Assembly (NCBI GenBank): GCA_903891375.1
Contig: CAITEL010000094.1
Location: 1 to 14,672 of the forward strand
Direction: 5' to 3'
From: an uncultured Neisseriaceae bacterium
Lineage (GTDB): Bacteria > Pseudomonadota > Gammaproteobacteria > Burkholderiales > UBA11063
DNA length: 14,672 bases
Shown here: in pieces, positions 1 to 8,336 of the stretch
Position numbering within the stretch: the first letter of the stretch is position 1
Layout of the letters: the number at the start of each line of letters is the position of its first letter
Program-made: the position numbers and the translations under genes
Notes under the pieces: model-generated
The model's input: only the letters and a program-made list of their open reading frames with translations
Database searches by the model: none
Told to the model about the DNA's origin: nothing

Positions 1-653
1 TATGCTGATGGCGCTTTAGGTAATCCAGCTAAAATTGCATATTGTGCAATAGAAAGTTTGTCTAATGGTTTACCAAAGTAGGTGAGTGATGCTTCAGCAA
101 AACCGTACGCTCGTTGCCCCAAATAGATTTGGTTAATGTAGAGTTCGAGAATCTGATTTTTAGTTAGAGATTGTTCGATTTTATATGAAAGCATAATTTC
201 ATAAAATTTACGGCTAAAGGTTTTTTGTGAACTAAGGAAGAAATTACGAGCAACTTGCATAGTGATGGTACTTGCACCAGACTGTAATTTTCTGGAGGTT
301 ATATCACCAAGTGCTGCACGGATAATACCACGATAATCAATTCCGCCATGTTCATAAAAACGTGAGTCTTCGGCGGCTAATATAGCATTAATTAGCATTT
401 TTGGTGTTTGGTCAAAAGTGATAAAAATTCTACGTTCATCACCAAACTGACCTAATAATACGTTATCTTCAGAATATACTTGTAACGGTAGTTTAGGGTG
501 ATAATTACGTAATTCATCCATGCTTGGTAATTTAGGGTAAGTAGACATCACGACTATACCACCAAAAATAGCACCAATTACCCCTAAGGCAATAAAAAAC
601 CCAATTATTTTAAAAAAAATATTTGATTTTTTCTTTTTTTTAATGTTATTCAA
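1..653 (-). CDS. mrcA: Penicillin-binding protein 1A, N-terminal part (runs off left edge)
   Basis: Bifunctional class A penicillin-binding protein: it polymerises lipid II into glycan strands (glycosyltransferase) and cross-links them (transpeptidase, beyond the window edge), anchored in the inner membrane and facing the periplasm. I translated 217 residues by hand. A lysine-rich cytoplasmic start is followed by one membrane segment (about residues 11-36). Glycosyltransferase family 51 motifs follow in order: AAEDSRFYEHGGID with catalytic Glu95, GASTITMQ (about 127-133), RKFYE with Glu152, KNQILELYINQIYLG (165-179) and YFGK...LAGLPKAP. The wording ARNFFL...RK is of the PBP1A rather than the PBP1B type. 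The start is TTG at 653-651, because the guaA stop TAG lies two codons upstream in the same frame and the first in-frame ATG is past the membrane segment. GGGA inside the guaA end gives a Shine-Dalgarno site 7 nt away. It probably depends on guaA transcription. Two 8-base homopolymers lie within its first 15 codons. Confidence 0.93.
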   Translation of the reverse strand, partial: MNNIKKKKKSNIFFKIIGFFIALGVIGAIFGGIVVMSTYPKLPSMDELRNYHPKLPLQVYSEDNVLLGQFGDERRIFITFDQTPKMLINAILAAEDSRFYEHGGIDYRGIIRAALGDITSRKLQSGASTITMQVARNFFLSSQKTFSRKFYEIMLSYKIEQSLTKNQILELYINQIYLGQRAYGFAEASLTYFGKPLDKLSIAQYAILAGLPKAPSA

Positions 654-656
654 TTT

Positions 657-2225
657 CTATTCCCATTCTATAGTAGAAGGTGGTTTGCCAGACACATCAT
701 AAACAACTCGGTTGATTCCATTTACTTCATTAATAATTCGGTTAGCCACCTTAGTGATAAATTCAAAAGGTAAATTAGCTACATTGGCTGTCATAAAGTC
801 TGAAGTCTCAACTGCACGTAAGGATACAACATAATCATAAGTGCGTCCGTCACCCATAACCCCAACACTTTTAACAGGTAAAAACACCGCAAATGCTTGA
901 GATACTTTATCGTAATATCCACTAGACTGTAACTCTTCAATAAAAATGTTATCTGCTTTTTGTAATAGAGATACGTACTCTACTTTTACCTCCCCCAGAA
1001 TCCTAACCCCAAGACCAGGCCCTGGAAATGGATGGCGATAAATCATATTTTTTGGTAAACCAAGAGAAATGCCAAGACTTCTAACTTCATCTTTGAATAG
1101 TTCTCTTAATGGTTCCAATAATTTTAAATGTAGTGAATCAGGTAATCCACCTACGTTATGGTGTGATTTAATGTTATGTGAAACATTTGAGGAACTACCA
1201 GCAGATTCAATTACATCAGGGTAAATGGTGCCTTGTGCTAACCATTTTGCATCAGGTATTTTGGCCGATTCTCGTTGAAAAATATCAATAAATAATTTTC
1301 CAATTATTTTACGTTTTTGTTCTGGGTCGCTCACACCTTTTAGTGCTGTATAAAACTCATCTTGTGCATCAATTTTAATGATATTAAGCCCCATGTTATC
1401 TTTGTAAGTTTGCATAACTTGTGGCGCTTCATTATATCTGAGTAAACCGTTATCCACAAAAATGCAAATGAGATTTTTACCAATTGCTTTATCAATCAAT
1501 GTGGCAGCAACAGAGCTATCGACTCCACCAGATAAAGCTAAGATAACTTTATCATTACCAACTTGATTCTTTATGTTGTTAATAGTCTCAGAGGCATAAT
1601 TAGGCATGGTCCACGAAGGTTTGCATTTACAAATAAACATCACAAAGCGACGGTATAGTTCTTGTCCTTGTTTAGTATGCGTCACCTCAGGGTGAAACTG
1701 TACCCCGTAAATGTGTTTATGGGTATTAGCCATTGCAGCAATAGGGCAAGATTCATTTGTGGCAATTACCTCAAAACCTTCTGGCATTTTTGTTACTTTG
1801 TCACCGTGGCTCATCCACACCTGCATGAAAGATTTATTTTCGTGTGAGCCATCAATAATACCATTTAAGAGTTCTGATTGACAGTTATAAATTTCAGCAT
1901 AACCAAACTCACGTTTACCAGAACTTTCAACTATGCCACCTAGTTGTTCAGCAATTGTTTGCATTCCATAACAGATTCCAAGAATTGGTATGTTGAGTTT
2001 AAAGATTATTTCTGGTGCTTTTGGGGTATTATTAGCATATACGGAATTTGGGCCACCAGATAAAATAACACCTTTAGGTGAGAATTCTTGTATAAATTTT
2101 TCACTAATATTATACGGGTGGATTTCACAATAAACATTTAATTCACGAACCCGTCGTGCAATTAGTTGGGTCACTTGAGAGCCAAAATCTAAAATTAAGA
2201 TTTTATCGAGGTCTTTATGGAGCAT
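657..2225 (-). CDS. guaA: GMP synthase (glutamine-hydrolysing)
   Basis: Converts XMP to GMP using ATP and ammonia from glutamine, the last step of de novo guanine nucleotide synthesis, in the cytosol. At 522 residues it has the usual full length. The N-terminal class I glutamine amidotransferase domain shows the nucleophile Cys85 in GICYGMQ and the His178/Glu180 pair in [10 protein letters not shown]. The ATP-pyrophosphatase domain has the P-loop-like SGGVDSS at 232-238, and the C-terminal dimerisation domain ends in the family-typical KPPSTIEWE. The ATG start follows pyrH by 18 nt, with TTTTTAGG as Shine-Dalgarno about 10 nt upstream. This places it in an operon pyrH-guaA-PBP1A, an arrangement different from the common guaB-guaA and pyrH-frr pairs. 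No guanine-responsive leader is seen, so expression presumably follows the pyrH promoter. Confidence 0.98.
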   Translation of the reverse strand: MLHKDLDKILILDFGSQVTQLIARRVRELNVYCEIHPYNISEKFIQEFSPKGVILSGGPNSVYANNTPKAPEIIFKLNIPILGICYGMQTIAEQLGGIVESSGKREFGYAEIYNCQSELLNGIIDGSHENKSFMQVWMSHGDKVTKMPEGFEVIATNESCPIAAMANTHKHIYGVQFHPEVTHTKQGQELYRRFVMFICKCKPSWTMPNYASETINNIKNQVGNDKVILALSGGVDSSVAATLIDKAIGKNLICIFVDNGLLRYNEAPQVMQTYKDNMGLNIIKIDAQDEFYTALKGVSDPEQKRKIIGKLFIDIFQRESAKIPDAKWLAQGTIYPDVIESAGSSSNVSHNIKSHHNVGGLPDSLHLKLLEPLRELFKDEVRSLGISLGLPKNMIYRHPFPGPGLGVRILGEVKVEYVSLLQKADNIFIEELQSSGYYDKVSQAFAVFLPVKSVGVMGDGRTYDYVVSLRAVETSDFMTANVANLPFEFITKVANRIINEVNGINRVVYDVSGKPPSTIEWE

Positions 2226-2243
2226 AAATTTTTTACCTAAAAA

Positions 2244-2969
2244 TTAATAGTGTATGTAAGTACCAGTATTTGTCGCTTCAATCCCTAAAACAATATTTTC
2301 TAATGTTTTAGGTTGGAATATATTGCATACTTGGATGTTCATTTTATGCTCTTTACATAAGTCAAAGGCTGAAATATCCATAACCTTTAGATTTTTACTA
2401 ATGGCATCATCAAAAGTCAGCGTGTTGTACTTTACTGCATCATTATATTTAACAGGGTCTTTATCATATACGCCATCTACCTTTGTGGCTTTAATTAAAA
2501 TATTTGCATTCATTTCAATGGCTCTAAGTGCTGCGCCACTATCTGTAGTAAAAAATGGATTACCAGTACCACCAACAAATATTATAACATTACCATCGGT
2601 TAATCGTGATAACATGCTATCACGATTATAGCCTTTTATTATATTTGAAACGTTAAGAGCTGAATATATTTTTGTTTTTACATTTATATTAGATAAAAAA
2701 TCTTTTAATGCAATGCCGTTCATGAGTGTTGCAAGCATTCCCATGTAATCCGCATTGGCTCTTTGTAATCCTAATTCATCAGCTTTAATACCTCGAAAAA
2801 TATTACCACCACCAATAACTATTCCAACCTCAACGCCAAGTTCAGTAACAGATTTTATTTGTGAGAGAATTGAGGATGTTGTAGATGGATCAAACATATT
2901 TTGGCTACTCCCCATAAGAGCTTCTCCAGAGAGTTTTATGAGTATGCGTTCATATTTAAGTTGTTGCAT
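2244..2969 (-). CDS. pyrH: UMP kinase (uridylate kinase)
   Basis: Phosphorylates UMP to UDP with ATP in pyrimidine nucleotide synthesis; bacterial UMP kinases are hexamers of the amino acid kinase fold, unrelated to eukaryotic UMP/CMP kinase. The 241 residues match the usual length. Visible motifs are KLSGE (12-16), the glycine-rich GGGNIFRG (53-60), GGTGNPFFTTDSGAA (133-147, UMP/phosphate binding) and KVDGVYDKDP (163-172). The start is supported by AAGG 7 nt before the ATG and by alignment of ILIKLSGE near the N-terminus. The gene is first in the transcript from the extended -10 promoter at about 2999-3007. The frequent downstream partner frr is absent; guaA follows instead. Confidence 0.98.
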   Translation of the reverse strand: MQQLKYERILIKLSGEALMGSSQNMFDPSTTSSILSQIKSVTELGVEVGIVIGGGNIFRGIKADELGLQRANADYMGMLATLMNGIALKDFLSNINVKTKIYSALNVSNIIKGYNRDSMLSRLTDGNVIIFVGGTGNPFFTTDSGAALRAIEMNANILIKATKVDGVYDKDPVKYNDAVKYNTLTFDDAISKNLKVMDISAFDLCKEHKMNIQVCNIFQPKTLENIVLGIEATNTGTYIHY

Positions 2970-2998
2970 TATGTGGCCTTGTATAATTAGCGTACTAT

Positions 2999-3007
2999 AT
3001 TATACCA
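2999..3007 (-). promoter_or_regulatory. Extended -10 promoter for pyrH-guaA-PBP1A
   Basis: Read on the minus strand, the 55-bp gap upstream of pyrH holds TGGTATAAT, an exact TATAAT box with the extended TGn element. No good -35 hexamer sits 17 nt upstream, which is acceptable for extended -10 promoters. Transcription would start near 2992, giving a leader of about 20-25 nt with the AAGG ribosome site. This separates the pyrH group from the map-nadC-nitroreductase group. Confidence 0.6.
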
Positions 3008-3024
3008 AATTTTCATGTAGATGA

Positions 3025-3690
3025 TTAATCAAAAAAGCGTGTGAAGGTATTAACGTCTTCTCTACTTGTGCGATAGTTATTAATTATTGCGTCCGTATCT
3101 TCGTATCCAATGGCAATTCCACAAAGGAGTAGTTTATCTTGTGGGTAATTTAGTTGTTTGCGAACAATGTCTGGATATTCAGCGAGTGCCGCTTGTGGAC
3201 ATGAGGCTAAACCCAGATGCTCAGCCATTAGCATAATAGATTGAATAAACATCCCACAGTCCATAAATGAGCCTTTGTCAATTAGCTTATCAGTAAAAAT
3301 ATATAAGACAACAGGGGCTCCAAAAGCAGTATAATTTTGTGCCCACTGTTTAAGACGTAACTCTTTATTTTCACGTGTAATGCCAAGTGTGCTATATAAG
3401 GCAAGACCACATTCAATACGTCTACGTTTAAAATCAGCATTAAATTCTTTTGGATAATAATTATAGTCGGGATGTTGTGGAGTATTTGATTTAAATGCGT
3501 GAGTTAATTGCTCATCGAGTAAAGATTTTGTGTGACCTCTAACCACAGCCACTTCCCATGGTTGGGTATTTGTGCCAGATGGCGTGTATCTTGCACAGTT
3601 TAAAATTTCAAAAATTAATGAGTCATCTACTTTTTTATCTAAAAAAGCACGTACTGATTTACGCTTTAATAATGCTTCATTTATATTCAT
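3025..3690 (-). CDS. Nitroreductase family flavoprotein (PnbA/NfnB-like)
   Basis: A member of the FMN-dependent nitroreductase family, dimeric cytosolic enzymes that reduce nitroaromatics, quinones or flavins with NAD(P)H; the physiological substrate cannot be read from sequence. Numbered from the chosen ATG (221 residues), RKSVR (10-14) and PSGTNTQPW (37-45) are the FMN phosphate and ring-binding signatures. FMDCGMFIQSIMLMAEHLGLASCPQ (in the middle) and CGIAIGYEDTDA...RTSRE near the end fit the PnbA-type subgroup. An upstream in-frame ATG at 3729 would add 13 residues and overlap nadC by 14 nt, but has no Shine-Dalgarno and the extra residues do not resemble the family. The ATG at 3690 has only a weak GGA upstream, so the start is uncertain. 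It is the last gene of the map-nadC group and may be translationally coupled to nadC. Confidence 0.9.
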   Translation of the reverse strand: MNINEALLKRKSVRAFLDKKVDDSLIFEILNCARYTPSGTNTQPWEVAVVRGHTKSLLDEQLTHAFKSNTPQHPDYNYYPKEFNADFKRRRIECGLALYSTLGITRENKELRLKQWAQNYTAFGAPVVLYIFTDKLIDKGSFMDCGMFIQSIMLMAEHLGLASCPQAALAEYPDIVRKQLNYPQDKLLLCGIAIGYEDTDAIINNYRTSREDVNTFTRFFD

Positions 3691-3715
3691 TGTATTATAA
3701 TCCGTTTCTTTAAGT

Positions 3716-4600
3716 TTAACAAAGTCCATGGTTCAAAGACGATGAGTATATTCGTAATGATAAATCAATAGCCGTAATGTTTTTTGTTAGTCCACCGATA
3801 GAGATTCTATTTACACCAGTTTGGGCATATTCTAATACATTAGTGAGGTCTATATTACCAGATGCCTCTAGTTCTGCTCTACCATTGGTAATGCTTACGC
3901 ATTCTTTTATTTGTGTTGGGTTCATATTATCTAGCAAAATTAATTTTGCCCCATTATCTAACGCTTCTGAGAGTTGTGCAGTATTTTCAACTTCAATTTG
4001 AATTGGAATATGTTTGGGTGTATTTAAAAAAGCTTGTTGCAACGCTTTTTTTATTCCCCCACATGAGGCTATGTGGTTTTCTTTAATAAGAACTCCATCA
4101 TATAAACCAACACGTTGGTTATATCCACCTGCTGTACTTACTGCATATTTCTGTGCATAACGTAAACCAGGTATGGTTTTTCTGGTGTCCATAATTTTTA
4201 CTTTTGTTGATGCCGTGGCATCTACGTATTTTTTTACCGTTGTTGCGGTTCCTGATAAAGTTTGTAGAAAATTTAGTGCAGTTCTTTCTGAGGTAAGGAT
4301 ACTTCTTGCTTTAGCGACTATTTGACAAATAATTGTGCCAGATTTTATGCTATCACCATCATTAAAATTCCACAGTATTGTGGCACATTTATCACTAGTT
4401 AAGAAGGCTTGGTTTACCCATTGCTTACCACAAAGAATTAAACCTTCTTTTGCAGTAATTGTTGCAGAAACGATGTTGTCTTCAACTAAATTCGCTGTAT
4501 AATCTGGAAACACAAGTGAATCTTCATATAATGCATTTGAGACTTGAAGATTAATTATGTGTTGAGGGCAAATTAGTTGTTGAGAAGTTTCAGTAATCAT
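3716..4600 (-). CDS. nadC: Nicotinate-nucleotide diphosphorylase (quinolinate phosphoribosyltransferase)
   Basis: Joins quinolinate with PRPP to give nicotinate mononucleotide, CO2 and pyrophosphate, the entry step from quinolinate into NAD. The 294-residue protein is full length. Active-site signatures are SERTALN (104-110), DTRKTIPGLR (138-147), KYAVSTAGGYNQR (151-163), IKENH (172-176), EVEN (203-206), LLDN (222-225), EASGNI (245-250) and SIGGLT (267-272). The ATG lies 6 nt after the map stop and has no recognisable Shine-Dalgarno; translation is probably coupled to map. nadA and nadB, which make quinolinate, are not in the window. Confidence 0.97.
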   Translation of the reverse strand: MITETSQQLICPQHIINLQVSNALYEDSLVFPDYTANLVEDNIVSATITAKEGLILCGKQWVNQAFLTSDKCATILWNFNDGDSIKSGTIICQIVAKARSILTSERTALNFLQTLSGTATTVKKYVDATASTKVKIMDTRKTIPGLRYAQKYAVSTAGGYNQRVGLYDGVLIKENHIASCGGIKKALQQAFLNTPKHIPIQIEVENTAQLSEALDNGAKLILLDNMNPTQIKECVSITNGRAELEASGNIDLTNVLEYAQTGVNRISIGGLTKNITAIDLSLRIYSSSLNHGLC

Positions 4601-4606
4601 TTTTTG

Positions 4607-5425
4607 TTATTTGCTTTCTATCTTTATAAAACTTGGGATTGCTGGCATTTTATCTGATATTGTTAATACTTCGAAGCCAGTATCGGTCACAAGAACCGTA
4701 TGTTCCCATTGTGCGGATAGACCACGATCTTTTGTTACCGCTGTCCAGCCATTACTTAAAAATCGAACATGACGCTTACCTTGATTTATCATTGGTTCAA
4801 TAGTAAAAATCATTCCTGCTTGTAATTTTTCTCCAGTTTTTGCTTTGCCATAATGTAGGACTTGAAGGTCTTCGTGAAATACTTTCCCTACGCCATGACC
4901 ACAAAATTCTTGAACTACGCTATAGCCATTTTTTTCCGCATGTTTCTGAATAGCATTACCTACGTCGCCTAGATAATTACCAGCTTTAACCTGATTAATC
5001 CCATACCACATACATTCATAGGTGATGTTACATAGGCGTTTAGCTTGTGGGGTAACGTTTCCAACATAAAACATTCGTGAGGTGTCACCATGATACCCGT
5101 TTTTATACACGGTAATATCAAGATTCATAATATCACCATCTTTTAGTGGCTTATCATTAGGTATACCATGGCATATCTCACTATTTATAGAGGTACATGT
5201 AGATTTAGGGTATGGGGTATACTTTGGGTCAGGTTGGTAATTCAACGGTGATGGGTATGCTTTTTGTACATTCACAATATAGTCATAGCATAATTTATCA
5301 ATTTCATTAGTTGTAATTCCAGGTTTAATAAACGGGTGAATGTAATCAAGAACTTCTGCTGCAAGTTTGCATGAGATACGCATATACTCAATATCTTGTT
5401 GGTTTTTAATAATTATAGTAGCCAA
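4607..5425 (-). CDS. map: Methionine aminopeptidase, type I
   Basis: Removes the initiator methionine from nascent proteins with small second residues; a cytosolic dinuclear metalloenzyme. All five metal ligands can be read: Asp103 (NLDITVY), Asp114 (HGDTSRMF), His177 (CGHGVG), Glu210 (IEPM) and Glu241 (WEHTVLV), plus the substrate-binding His86 (CHGIPN). The 272 residues fit type I enzymes; a slightly longer loop (about 55-75) precedes the YPKSTCTSIN strand. The start is TTG at 5425-5423: an in-frame stop lies two codons upstream, AGGA is placed 6 nt before it, and the family start pattern (MxIxIKxxxxIxxMR) begins there. An internal ATG at codon 15 is too late. It leads the map-nadC-nitroreductase group and is not next to rpsB as in many bacteria. 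Confidence 0.97.
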   Translation of the reverse strand: MATIIIKNQQDIEYMRISCKLAAEVLDYIHPFIKPGITTNEIDKLCYDYIVNVQKAYPSPLNYQPDPKYTPYPKSTCTSINSEICHGIPNDKPLKDGDIMNLDITVYKNGYHGDTSRMFYVGNVTPQAKRLCNITYECMWYGINQVKAGNYLGDVGNAIQKHAEKNGYSVVQEFCGHGVGKVFHEDLQVLHYGKAKTGEKLQAGMIFTIEPMINQGKRHVRFLSNGWTAVTKDRGLSAQWEHTVLVTDTGFEVLTISDKMPAIPSFIKIESK

Positions 5426-5563
5426 TTGTTATCCTAAAAAATTGTCTGAATAAGCATAATTATACTATACGTTATCTATATAGATGTTTAAATTTCTACT
5501 GAAAGATTACCATTTATCGTTGTATGTTACATAAATTTTTAAATATCAATGAATATATTTTAT
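5426..5563 (-). promoter_or_regulatory. map upstream region: -10 box and perfect 12-bp palindrome
   Basis: This 138-bp AT-rich gap between ppc and map contains no ORF. Read on the minus strand, TATAAT sits at 5464-5459, about 35 nt before the TTG start of map. At 5474-5485 lies ATCTATATAGAT, a perfect 12-bp palindrome, occupying the spacer and half of the expected -35 position. There is no convincing -35 hexamer. The geometry is that of an operator overlapping a promoter, but the palindrome is all A/T-heavy and could be chance. I see no GC-rich hairpin to terminate ppc in this gap. Confidence 0.45.
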
Positions 5564-8146
5564 TTAAATAGAGTTCCTGCTAGCATTAATATTAGCGACT
5601 AAGGTTTTTTTTACTAATTTTTCAAGTAGCTCTTTATTTTCTATTTCATCCTCACGTAATTTCATCATGGCATATTGCTGTATTATAAGAAGTGGTAGTA
5701 TAATTTTCTCCCTTATTTCTATAGATTTATTGGTTATTTTACTATCTTCAAGTAATTCTTGTTGCTGACTTACTTTTAATAACATTTCGTTGGCTAATCG
5801 AGATTCATTTTTTATTGTTTGCCAGAAAGAACCGAACTTTATATCATTGCCTAAATATTCAGTGATTTCGAGATTTGACTTCGCTAAACTTTGCATGGAG
5901 TTATCAAGTAATGTTTTAAAAAATAATGAATCTTTGTACAGTTGTTGTAAGGTGGTTAAACCATCTAAATTATTGTTAACATATGTATTTATGGCAAACC
6001 CTAAACCATAATAGCCAAGAATATTCTGTTTAAGCTGTGCCCAAGCTCCAACAAATGGGATAGCTCTTAAATCTTCAAATTTTAATGCATCATCTGTGTT
6101 TCTTTTTGCAGGTCTAGAGCCTATATTTGTTTCAGCTAAAAATTTTAAAGTAGATATTTCTTCTAGGTATGGGATAAATAGCGGTGCATTTTTTAAATCA
6201 GTATAATGTTGATATGAAACTTTTGCCAGCGTTTCTATTATATTTTCTTGTTCTACTGTAATATTTTCGCTTTTATTTGGGTGTAACTTAGCGGTTAAAC
6301 CTGATGTAAATAATTGTTCAATATTATATATTGAAGAGTCTTCCGTACCAAAGTTAGAATAAATAGTTTGTCCTTGAATCGTCAGTTGTATTTCATTCAT
6401 ATCTATGTTTTTGCCCATTGAGTGATAAAAATCACGTGTATTGCCACCACCTCTTGATGGCGGGCCGCCACGTCCATCAAAAAAAATCACATTAATATTA
6501 TATTTTTTGCATAAAATAGATAATTCTTTTTTAGCCGAATAAATTGACCAATTTGACATCAAGTAGCCCCCATCTTTTGTCCCATCGGAAAAACCTAACA
6601 TTATAGTTTGACGCCTATTATGTTGGTTTAATTGTTCAACATATATAGAATTATTAAATAAATCTTCCATAATTTGTTTTGCACAAATGAGGTCATTAAT
6701 CGTTTCAAATAATGGTACTATTTCTAATTTAATTAGTGGTGGCAAAGGTTCATTTAACGAATGCGCTTTCATTTGTATTTTAGTGTTTACTAATTCAATT
6801 AAAAATAACACCTCAAAAATATTAGCCATAGAACAAGTATTGCTAATAATATAACGTTCAATTGCACCATTACCATTAGTTTTTTGAATTTTATGAATTG
6901 CAAATAAAGTGTTAATAAGTTCGCAACAACCATCATCAGTGGTTATATCATCAATTAGCGTGCAATCATTCTTATGTTTAATTAGTAGTGCAACTTTTTC
7001 TTCCTCGGAAAGAGTTAAATATTCTGGGCAGATATTTTTTTGTGCAAGAATGAAACTAACTACATTTTGATGAATTTTACTATTTTGCCGAATATCTAGG
7101 GTTACAAAATGAAATCCAAAAATTTTAACTTTAATAATAAGTTCCTCAAGTTCTTGCAAATATAGACTACAGTACTTGTGAATTAATGTTTTTTTAATAC
7201 CTAATAAGTCATTGATTAACTCATTAGGGAGTTTATATACACAGGTTTTTAGTTTATCGATAATTTTAAGTAGCTCGTCATAGATTCCCTCAAAAGTTAA
7301 ATGAAAACGCAATTGCATTAAATCATTCAAGTATAATATGGCAATTCTGTTTTTTAATAATTCTGCTACTTCTATAGTCACATTGGCGGTTACAAATGGG
7401 TTGCCATCTCTATCTCCTCCTGGCCAAAATCCTAGTTCAATATTACAAGTATCAGAGCGGATAGAATATAATTTTTCTTGTATTTTAGGTATGCTTTTAT
7501 ACAAAACATTCTCTAAGTACCAAATTAAACTTTTAGCTTCATCTAGTGGAGTTGGTTTTTTTGTATTAGTAAATCTCGTTAGCCCCATTTGTAAAAATAG
7601 ATTTTGAATGTCATTTAAATTATTTTCTTTAATCGCCTTACCCATATTTAATATTATACCTAATATGGTATTTGGGTAAAACTGTGTAGGGTGGGCAGTT
7701 AATACAATACGAGTTTTATAATGATTAAGCAATTCATATAATTCAATTTCAGTTTTATTATTCGTGACTTTGTGTAGAAAGTCGTTAATTGAACCTTCGC
7801 CATTCAAATTATTGGTATTAGCAAATGTTGCATCCTCTAGCGCATCAAATAAAAGTATTTGTCGTTCAATAAATTGGATAAATTTAAATAAAAGATCAAA
7901 ATGCCTGTCTTTTGGTATATTTACTCGGTTTAGGTATGTTTCAACAATCTGTTTTGGGGTCAATTTGGCTTTTAACCCATCTTCACATCTACGGGAGAAA
8001 ATCGATAATCTAGCGCCAGCTTGATCTATATCATTAAAGGGAAGACTTAAAAATAATCCATTGTATATTTGATACTTGAGTATAACGTTAGTTTCAAATG
8101 TTTGTAGCGTTTTGTTATTATTAAAAATATTTTTATTATTTATCAT
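5564..8146 (-). CDS. ppc: Phosphoenolpyruvate carboxylase
   Basis: Carboxylates PEP with bicarbonate to oxaloacetate, refilling the TCA cycle; a cytosolic Mg-dependent tetramer. Numbered from the chosen ATG (860 residues) the catalytic His152 lies in VLTAHPTQ, followed by GGDRDGNP (243-250), FVTLDIRQNS, the Lys/Asp loop GFSDGTKDGG (about 517-526) and the arginine loop GRGGPPSRGG (about 557-568), then LRAIPFVGAWAQ. The C-terminus SRNSI matches the buried family tail RNTG except for the last residue, so the protein is complete. AHPTQFYP replaces the usual AHPTE, as in a divergent branch of the family. A GTG at 8176 would add 10 residues but has no ribosome site; ATG at 8146 follows the purine-rich AAGAAAGAA. 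It stands alone behind its own promoter at 8205-8234. Confidence 0.95.
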   Translation of the reverse strand: MINNKNIFNNNKTLQTFETNVILKYQIYNGLFLSLPFNDIDQAGARLSIFSRRCEDGLKAKLTPKQIVETYLNRVNIPKDRHFDLLFKFIQFIERQILLFDALEDATFANTNNLNGEGSINDFLHKVTNNKTEIELYELLNHYKTRIVLTAHPTQFYPNTILGIILNMGKAIKENNLNDIQNLFLQMGLTRFTNTKKPTPLDEAKSLIWYLENVLYKSIPKIQEKLYSIRSDTCNIELGFWPGGDRDGNPFVTANVTIEVAELLKNRIAILYLNDLMQLRFHLTFEGIYDELLKIIDKLKTCVYKLPNELINDLLGIKKTLIHKYCSLYLQELEELIIKVKIFGFHFVTLDIRQNSKIHQNVVSFILAQKNICPEYLTLSEEEKVALLIKHKNDCTLIDDITTDDGCCELINTLFAIHKIQKTNGNGAIERYIISNTCSMANIFEVLFLIELVNTKIQMKAHSLNEPLPPLIKLEIVPLFETINDLICAKQIMEDLFNNSIYVEQLNQHNRRQTIMLGFSDGTKDGGYLMSNWSIYSAKKELSILCKKYNINVIFFDGRGGPPSRGGGNTRDFYHSMGKNIDMNEIQLTIQGQTIYSNFGTEDSSIYNIEQLFTSGLTAKLHPNKSENITVEQENIIETLAKVSYQHYTDLKNAPLFIPYLEEISTLKFLAETNIGSRPAKRNTDDALKFEDLRAIPFVGAWAQLKQNILGYYGLGFAINTYVNNNLDGLTTLQQLYKDSLFFKTLLDNSMQSLAKSNLEITEYLGNDIKFGSFWQTIKNESRLANEMLLKVSQQQELLEDSKITNKSIEIREKIILPLLIIQQYAMMKLREDEIENKELLEKLVKKTLVANINASRNSI

Positions 8147-8204
8147 AATGGTTCTTTCTTTTGACGAAATATTCACGAAAAATGCATTGTTTGAAGTTGA
8201 AAAA

Positions 8205-8234
8205 ACTATATAAACGTATGACTTTATGATACAA
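8205..8234 (-). promoter_or_regulatory. ppc promoter (TTGTAT-18-TATAGT), overlapping the divergent RNA promoter
   Basis: On the minus strand TTGTAT (8234-8229) and TATAGT (8210-8205) are separated by 18 nt, a fair sigma70 match. The start would be near 8198, leaving about a 50-nt leader before the ppc ATG. The -35 box lies on the same bases as the -10 box of the rightward promoter, so the two polymerases could not bind at the same time. Confidence 0.45.
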
Positions 8235-8235
8235 T
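8227..8235 (+). promoter_or_regulatory. Extended -10 promoter of the structured leader/small RNA
   Basis: TGATACAAT is an extended -10 element (TGn plus TACAAT, five of six consensus bases). No good -35 hexamer is seen at 17 nt spacing; TTGAAA at 8197-8202 is too far upstream. Transcription would begin at about 8241-8243, exactly where the 5' arm of the long-range stem TTGGTTTTG begins. Confidence 0.5.
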
Positions 8236-8336
8236 AGCGTTGGTTTTGCAGTGATGCAAGGCGGTGGAGTCGTCTTAGTTAGGCGACACTATTGTCTGGC
8301 TGAGACGATATGTATTTAACTTTTTAGGAAAATATT

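Noticed and set aside
3694..3722. Sigma70-like TTGTTA-17-TATAAT on the minus strand at the nadC/nitroreductase junction
   Set aside because: Its transcript would begin at or after the preferred ATG (3690), leaving no usable start codon, so it is probably a chance match in AT-rich DNA.
8291..8325. Possible TPP riboswitch, from GGCTGAGA at 8298-8305
   Set aside because: The second half of the thi box (ACCC...GAACCTGAT) and the GGGGTGC arm are missing, and GGCTG is the loop and start of a local hairpin.
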